Below are positions 6,794-10,746 of a DNA stretch of 10,746 bases, one piece after another. The stretch is from Clostridiales bacterium (GTDB lineage: Bacteria; Bacillota; Sulfobacillia; UBA995; UBA9673), in the NCBI GenBank assembly GCA_003541445.1, contig DPMO01000040.1, positions 1 through 10,746 of the forward strand. The letters run 5' to 3'. Both the position numbers and the translations under genes were made by a program. Under the pieces are notes generated by a model. The model was not told the origin of the DNA, ran no database searches, and saw only the letters and a program-made list of their open reading frames with translations. Each line of letters opens with the position of its first letter. The first letter of the stretch is position 1.

Positions 6794-7076
6794 CCCCGGG
6801 GCCCTCCGGACCCGGACTCCCCTGCGGGCCCGCTCTGTAGATACCGCGCCTGCATCCGGCCTTCCTTCAACCGGCAGGAGGAACCTCGCCGCGAGGGCGG
6901 GGGAGCTCCGACGCAGGGCGGCCCGGCGGAAAGCGGCCCGGCGAAGGGCAAGGGATTTTCAGGAAGGGCGTGGAAACGTCAGGGTATCCTAATGCAACGC
7001 GCCGCTCTCGTTCTCGGCCCGCAATCTCTCGTCCGTGGGTCGCCCGTCCTTGAGGGCGGCGCTGGGAGGTGGCGTT
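6794..7076. other. Divergent intergenic region between GHKL ATPase and the plus-strand gene set
   Basis: 283 bases that must carry the start signals for both directions. A GGCAGGAGGAACC tract at 6873-6885 runs into a hairpin with stem CCTCGCC (6884-6890), loop GCGAG and GGCGGGG (6896-6902, one G-U pair). The 11-mer GCGGCCCGGCG occurs twice (6918-6928 and 6933-6943, period 15). A TATCCTAAT stretch at 6985-6993 is a possible plus-strand -10 region, without a well-spaced -35. No reading frame here looks like a gene. Confidence 0.45.
7065..7070 (+). promoter_or_regulatory. Ribosome binding site fixing the GTG start at 7077
   Basis: GGAGGT with a 6-base spacer before GTG 7077. It favours this start over the upstream in-frame GTG at 7035, which has no comparable site and would add 14 residues of unrelated-looking sequence. 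Confidence 0.65.
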
Positions 7077-7505
7077 GTGGAGTCAGTCATACAGTGGTTC
7101 GATCCGTCACTGGGCACCCCGGTCGTCTCGGTCTCCAAAACGGGGTTGACCTTCAACAGGGCGGCGGTGGCCCTCCTGGAAAGCCCCCCCTTCGTGGAGG
7201 TGGGGGTGGACGCCAAGGCCAGGGCGCTGGTCGTCCGCCCGGTACAGCGACAGTCCGCCGGGGAGGACGACACCGCTCCGAGCCCCGAGACCGACCGCGC
7301 GCTCGCGTTCCGGCGGCCCGGCTCGGACAAGCCCCACGTCAGGGTGACGAGCAGGGACCTCGTGAGGTTCATCGAGGCCTCGATTCCCGAGTTCACGGTC
7401 ACCGGGACGGAGAGGTACCTCGCCCGCTTCGAGTCGGATGCTGGCTACCTGGTGGTGGACCTCAAACAGCCTCTCAGGCGCCGGCGGAGGAGGAAGACGG
7501 GCTGA
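7077..7505 (+). CDS. Conserved-type hypothetical protein, 142 aa
   Basis: Small soluble protein of unknown function, without signal peptide or membrane segment. The N-terminal module (about 1-56) reads as alternating strands and a helix: VIQWFDPSLGTPVVSVSK, GLTFNRAAVALL, then VEVGVDAKARALVVRPV. From memory this resembles small uncharacterised proteins of Bacillota that open with a WFdPs.G.P..SV.k.G..FN.aA pattern; I know no function for them. An acidic and basic linker (57-85) leads to a C-terminal module (88-133) with SRDLVRFIE and YLVVDLKQPL. The protein ends in a run of arginines (134-139), which could contact nucleic acid. It is the first gene of the plus-strand set, divergent from the GHKL ATPase, with a strong GGAGGT site 6 bases before the GTG. 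The next gene starts 118 bases later. Confidence 0.75.
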   Translation: MESVIQWFDPSLGTPVVSVSKTGLTFNRAAVALLESPPFVEVGVDAKARALVVRPVQRQSAGEDDTAPSPETDRALAFRRPGSDKPHVRVTSRDLVRFIEASIPEFTVTGTERYLARFESDAGYLVVDLKQPLRRRRRRKTG

Positions 7506-7623
7506 AGGGTCCGGTCTGCGAGCAGGACACTCCCCGCGCCGCAGGGACCGTCCGTCCGCGCCGCGAACTCGCGGGTATGGGCCGTCTCACGGAACGGCAG
7601 GATGAGCCGAAGGAGTTGGCCCT

Positions 7624-8397
7624 GTGAACTATATCATCAAGGTGACAATCAAGGGCATCGAACCCCCGATCTGGCGCAGGCTCCAGGTGCAAGGGTCCCT
7701 GACCTTCGCCCAACTGCACCGTGTCCTCCAGGCGGCGTTCGGGTGGCTGGACTACCACCTGTATCGTTTCTCCTTCGACGGATTGGAGGTTGTAGAGGAG
7801 GACCCCGACTTCCCCGTGAGCGAACTCTGGGGAGACCGAGTGCGGCAACTCGACCCGGCCGAGACCACCATCGACTCGCTTTTCAAGAGCCACCGCCGAT
7901 GCGTCTACGAGTACGACTTCGGGGACTCCTGGGAGCACGAGATCGTCGTCGAGAAGACGCTGGCGGAGGACCAGGGCCTCCCGGTCCCCGTATGCCTGGC
8001 CGGGGCGAGACACCGTCCGCCGGAGGACGTGGGCGGTGTGAGCGGCTACGAGAGATTCCTGGCAAGCATCCGGGACGAGAACGACCCCGAAAGGGACGAA
8101 AACCTCGCCCGGGCCCTCAAGGACACCAGAGGCCGGCTCTTCGACCCCGAGTACTTCCACCTCGACGAGATTAACGACCGGCTCTCCCATGTGCTCGAGG
8201 ACACACCCGAGACCGCGGCGGCCCTCTTCATGCGGAAGGGCGGCCTGACCGGCGTGCTGAAGATAGGCTGGTTCGAGCCGGGCATCGTCGTCGGCGACCA
8301 GCACTACACCTGGGAGCGCCTGGGGAACCTTCTCATGATGCTCGATGACGACCTGACCATCACCATAAAGGTGAGGAAAAGGCGACCAGGCCGCTGA
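7624..8397 (+). CDS. pRiA4b ORF-3 (IS1096 TnpR-like) family protein
   Basis: 257-aa protein of the plasmid pRiA4b ORF-3 family, named after a plasmid ORF and the passenger protein of IS1096; the biochemical role is not established. Hallmarks are PPIWRRLQV (14-22), TFAQLHRVLQAAFGW (27-41), YEYDFGDSWEHEI (95-107), the C-A-G...PPEDVGG segment (124-138) and LFDPEYFHLDEIN (172-184). The family core ends near residue 190. About 65 further residues (193-257) form an unrecognised C-terminal segment, with a GVLKIGWFEPGIVVGD stretch and a basic end. The start is GTG 7624, with AAGGAG 8 bases upstream. No transposase or terminal inverted repeats are seen nearby, so this is a standalone chromosomal-type copy. 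It sits between the 142-aa gene and mcrB on the same strand, 91 bases before the latter. Confidence 0.9.
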   Translation: MNYIIKVTIKGIEPPIWRRLQVQGSLTFAQLHRVLQAAFGWLDYHLYRFSFDGLEVVEEDPDFPVSELWGDRVRQLDPAETTIDSLFKSHRRCVYEYDFGDSWEHEIVVEKTLAEDQGLPVPVCLAGARHRPPEDVGGVSGYERFLASIRDENDPERDENLARALKDTRGRLFDPEYFHLDEINDRLSHVLEDTPETAAALFMRKGGLTGVLKIGWFEPGIVVGDQHYTWERLGNLLMMLDDDLTITIKVRKRRPGR

Positions 8398-8431
8398 ATG
8401 GGCCGGGCATCGCGATGGCTAGCGCGCCTTC

Positions 8432-8450
8432 GAGGGCGGCGGTGGCCCTC
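8432..8450 (+). other. Hairpin in the gap before the McrB-like gene
   Basis: Stem GAGGGC (8432-8437) and GCCCTC (8445-8450) around a 7-base loop, inside the 91-base gap between the pRiA4b-type gene and mcrB. No T run follows, so a full terminator is unlikely; it could reduce read-through or stabilise the message. Confidence 0.3.
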
Positions 8451-8488
8451 CCGGCCGCCAAGTCGGGGAGAGGAGTACGTCATACAGC

Positions 8489-10018
8489 ATGTCTGACGCC
8501 CTCACGGAGCTCGCGGGCTTCATCCGCCAGGGGCTCGAGGAGGTAGAAGAAGGCAGGGCTCGGTCCCTTCTCGAGGACCTGTTCGGGGACCGGTACCATT
8601 CGCGTCACTTCGAAACGACCATGGTCCGTGACGCCCTCGGACTGGCCTCCAGAGGCGGGGCTTCCGGGGAGGACCGGACCGCCCCACGGAGGACCGCCCC
8701 ACGCGCGGCCGAGGGGGTCCCCTTCGCCGGCATCGTCAACCCCGAGAACCCTCCGTCCGGCCCTTACGGCGGAGCCAGCGTCGTATGGTTCCCGACGGAG
8801 GACTCCGGCAGCATCATCACCTTCGTCGTGGGTACGCGCGGTCTGTCGCCCGACGAGGGTGTCCTGGTGAGACCGGGCCACCGCCGCCGCGTCGCGGCCC
8901 TGCGCCGCCTGCTGGCGAGAGAAGGGGTGGAGTGCTGGACGAAGCCGGACCCCTCCGCTCTGGCGGTGGGGGTGCCCGAGGTTGCACGCCGGCGCTTCCC
9001 GGGTTTCGAGAGGGCCCTCCAGCGCTACGGTGAATTCCTCTACTGCGTCGCGAAGGTCCCCCGAGACGACCGGAACCTGGGCCGACTGGTCGTCCAGTCG
9101 TTCTTCGACCTCTACGCCTATGAGCGCGGATGGCAGGTCCTGAAGGGCGCCCGCGAGGAGTTCGGCTCTCTCCTGTCGGCCCTCCGGGCAGGGGTGTTCC
9201 CGCATGTCAGCCCAGACGAGGTCTACAGGCTGCTCTTGCGCCGCCGTTTCGTCGTTCTGCAGGGCCCGCCCGGCACCGGCAAGACCCGCATGGCCGAGAT
9301 CATCAAACGGGAGCATTTCGCCGGACGCGGGATGACCATCCAGTTCCATCCCGCTGTCACCTACGAGGACTTCGTCGTCGGCCTCTCGCCCGACACGCAC
9401 GAAGGCAGTCTTCGCTTCGAGGTCCGCGAGGGCTATCTCCTCCAGGCGGCGCGGGCCGCGGCCGAAGGCCCCTTCCTGCTGGTCATCGACGAGGTGAACC
9501 GCGCCGACCTGGGCAAGGTCCTCGGCGAAGCCATATACCTGTTCGAGCCCGGCGAGGTCGGAGGTGAGGCCGGGCGGCGCGTCCTTCTCCCGCACGCGAC
9601 CGACGGCGGGAGGACGTTCGCCCTGCCGGAGAACCTCTATGTGCTGGCCACGATGAATACCGCGGACCGTAGCGTCGCCGGGATGGACCTCGCCGTGAGA
9701 CGCCGGTTCGCCTTCGTGACGGTCCCGCCGGACCGGAGCGTGGTGGCCGAACAGGGGTTGAGACTGGCGACAGAGACCTTCGACCGGCTGCAGGACGTCT
9801 TCATCGAACACGCCCCTGATGAAGCCCTGGTGCTCCTGCCCGGACATTCGTACTTCCTCGCCTCGACCGAGGACGAGCTCCGGGAGCGGTTCAGGTACGA
9901 GCTTTTGCCCCTGCTCGACGAATACCTGCACGAGGGTCTTCTGGGACCCTGCGCGACCGAACTGCAGGCCGTCCGCGACTTCATCCAGGATGCGGTCGGA
10001 ACCGATGGTCGCCAGTGA
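8489..10018 (+). CDS. mcrB: McrB-type AAA+ ATPase/GTPase
   Basis: 509 aa. The C-terminal AAA+ motor (about 240-480) has Walker A GPPGTGKT (259-266), Walker B LLVIDEVNR (330-338), the McrB-family signature MNTADRS (389-395), an arginine-rich RRRF (404-407) and the late LPGHSYFLA (450-458). In E. coli McrBC this motor hydrolyses GTP and drives translocation by the McrC nuclease; nucleotide choice here is not provable from sequence. The N-terminal part (about 75-190) holds a separate domain with FAGIVNPENPPSG, YGGASVVWFPTE, VVGTRGLSPDE and RPGHRRR. It is not the E. coli McrB DNA-binding domain as I know it and is probably the target-recognition module. The start is ATG 8489; the purine-rich GGGGAGAGGAG is 13 bases upstream, which is long. 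Residues 63-72 repeat RTAPR through a 15-bp duplication. The stop overlaps the McrC-like gene by 14 bases. Confidence 0.9.
   Translation: MSDALTELAGFIRQGLEEVEEGRARSLLEDLFGDRYHSRHFETTMVRDALGLASRGGASGEDRTAPRRTAPRAAEGVPFAGIVNPENPPSGPYGGASVVWFPTEDSGSIITFVVGTRGLSPDEGVLVRPGHRRRVAALRRLLAREGVECWTKPDPSALAVGVPEVARRRFPGFERALQRYGEFLYCVAKVPRDDRNLGRLVVQSFFDLYAYERGWQVLKGAREEFGSLLSALRAGVFPHVSPDEVYRLLLRRRFVVLQGPPGTGKTRMAEIIKREHFAGRGMTIQFHPAVTYEDFVVGLSPDTHEGSLRFEVREGYLLQAARAAAEGPFLLVIDEVNRADLGKVLGEAIYLFEPGEVGGEAGRRVLLPHATDGGRTFALPENLYVLATMNTADRSVAGMDLAVRRRFAFVTVPPDRSVVAEQGLRLATETFDRLQDVFIEHAPDEALVLLPGHSYFLASTEDELRERFRYELLPLLDEYLHEGLLGPCATELQAVRDFIQDAVGTDGRQ
8676..8703. repeat. 15-bp-period duplication inside mcrB
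   Basis: The 13-mer GGACCGCCCCACG occurs at 8676-8688 and again at 8691-8703. It encodes RTAPR twice in a presumed linker between the N-terminal helices and the recognition-type domain. It keeps the frame. Confidence 0.8.
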
Positions 10019-10746
10019 GCCGAGGGCCGGGGGCCGCCGTTCCAAGGGCCCCCGCCGGTCGACGGCCGGAAAACGCAGGCGCGCGACGGCGACAGGCTGG
10101 TCCCCCGCTCCCGCACAGAGGAGGCTTCATCGCGCCATCGACGGCGGGCCGCCCGTCAGCCTGGCCTTCCAGGACTTCCTTCCCGCCCGCCGGGAGACAG
10201 GCTGGGGCAGCTACATCGATGCTTTCCTGCGCATGAACCAGCCGGCCCTCGATGCGCTGGGCGCACGGGTCGAGGTCGTCGGGAGCCCGGATGGACCTCT
10301 CGTGAGAGTGGTGCCCGGCACCCGCGTGGGGGCGGTGCCGCTCCGTTCCCCGCAGACCGGTCACGTCACCGCAGGCTTCATCGTGACACCGCGCTTCAGG
10401 TGGGCCGGCATAGGGCGGGTCCTGATGGAGACCGGCTGGGCCGCCGCCCCCGACTTCCTCGACCTCCCCATGGTCCCCGGCAGCGGGCGCGAGGTCCCTC
10501 CGTGGGTCCTCGCCGGACCGGTCCTGTCCCGGCTCCAGTCCCTCCTCCACTCCATGCGGAGAGGCTACCGTGAGGAGGAGGCGGTCCTCCGCCGCCCCAG
10601 AGGGCGGATCATCTGGCCGGAGTACCTCGCGAGGTCGCTCGTCAGGGGGCGATGGGAACGCCTGCCCTGCCGGTTCCCGGACCTCGGGCACGACCCGAGA
10701 CTCAGACGCCACGCCAGATGGGTCCTTGAGAGGGTCAGGGCCGATC
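10005..10746 (+). CDS. McrC-like protein, partial (3' end beyond window)
   Basis: Open to the window edge for 247 codons with no stop. Features that fit McrC are a small beta-rich segment with RVGAVPLRSP (107-116) and AGFIVTPRFRWAGIGRVLMETG (123-144), comparable to the 'VG.I.L...L.I.PK.....ML...G' region of McrC. A helical segment with LLHSMRRGY (180-188) and RPRGRI (197-202) then resembles the conserved R-G-R-I block. The PD-(D/E)xK nuclease part would lie past the end, so nuclease activity cannot be judged. In the known system McrC stimulates McrB and cleaves DNA. The start is ATG 10005, overlapping mcrB by 14 bases; ATG 9990 is an alternative, and neither has a good ribosome site, which suits translational coupling. 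Residues 1-44 are very basic and low-complexity. The identity rests partly on the mcrB neighbour. Confidence 0.65.
   Translation, partial: MVASEPRAGGRRSKGPRRSTAGKRRRATATGWSPAPAQRRLHRAIDGGPPVSLAFQDFLPARRETGWGSYIDAFLRMNQPALDALGARVEVVGSPDGPLVRVVPGTRVGAVPLRSPQTGHVTAGFIVTPRFRWAGIGRVLMETGWAAAPDFLDLPMVPGSGREVPPWVLAGPVLSRLQSLLHSMRRGYREEEAVLRRPRGRIIWPEYLARSLVRGRWERLPCRFPDLGHDPRLRRHARWVLERVRAD

Noticed and set aside
7577..7627. A 16-codon plus-strand frame whose stop overlaps the GTG of the pRiA4b-type gene
   Set aside because: Too short, no ribosome site, and its end simply contains the ribosome site of the next gene. The start-stop overlap is likely chance.
5801..7627. Very long plus-strand open frame opposite and beyond the GHKL ATPase gene
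   Set aside because: It is antisense to a gene with intact ATP-binding motifs, its translation is low-complexity Arg/Gly/Pro/Glu, and it runs out of phase through the 142-aa gene. This is typical shadow coding in GC-rich DNA.
7624..8397. Possible insertion sequence, because pRiA4b ORF-3 is a passenger protein in IS1096
   Set aside because: No transposase frame, terminal inverted repeats or target duplication could be seen around the gene. Many family members are standalone.
8480..10045. Minus-strand 521-codon open frame antisense to mcrB
   Set aside because: The plus strand encodes a complete McrB motor with all motifs in order. The antisense translation shows no domain and its codon pattern is that of a mirrored gene.

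Overview
The window is high-GC bacterial DNA with dense coding, frequent GTG/TTG starts and strong purine-rich ribosome binding sites. Together with a PgaC/PgaD pair that has no outer-membrane partner nearby, this suggests a GC-rich Bacillota-type organism (for example a Symbiobacterium-, Thermaerobacter- or Limnochorda-like lineage) or a similar bacterium. That placement is inference; no rRNA or lineage-specific marker is present.

The left half (about 1-6800) is read on the minus strand. From right to left it holds a GHKL (Hsp90/MutL-like) ATPase, a lower-GC secreted or membrane-anchored protein with a likely NTF2-like domain, a PgaD-like membrane protein, the PgaC-type glycosyltransferase, the flavin prenyltransferase UbiX, and an omega-amidase-like nitrilase-superfamily hydrolase. 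pgaD-pgaC should form a c-di-GMP-responsive synthase for poly-N-acetylglucosamine or a similar polymer. UbiX makes prenylated FMN for UbiD-type decarboxylases; no UbiD is in the window. Positions 1-211 carry no gene but hold a run of short palindromes, three of them related repeats.

The right half (about 7077 to the end) is read on the plus strand. It holds a conserved-looking 142-aa protein of unknown function, a pRiA4b ORF-3 (IS1096 TnpR-like) family protein, an McrB-type AAA+ ATPase/GTPase, and, overlapping it by 14 bases, the N-terminal 247 codons of an McrC-like protein cut by the window edge. The GHKL ATPase lies divergently across a 283-base intergenic region.

The most interesting possibility is that the GHKL ATPase, the 142-aa protein, the pRiA4b ORF-3 protein and the McrB/McrC pair form one composite defence-type locus. 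McrB and McrC are modification-dependent restriction components, and GHKL ATPases occur in several anti-phage systems. The grouping here rests on proximity and is untested. A second theme is short in-frame tandem repeats (periods 15, 18 and 24 bp) in otherwise ordinary genes, which suggests local slippage expansion.
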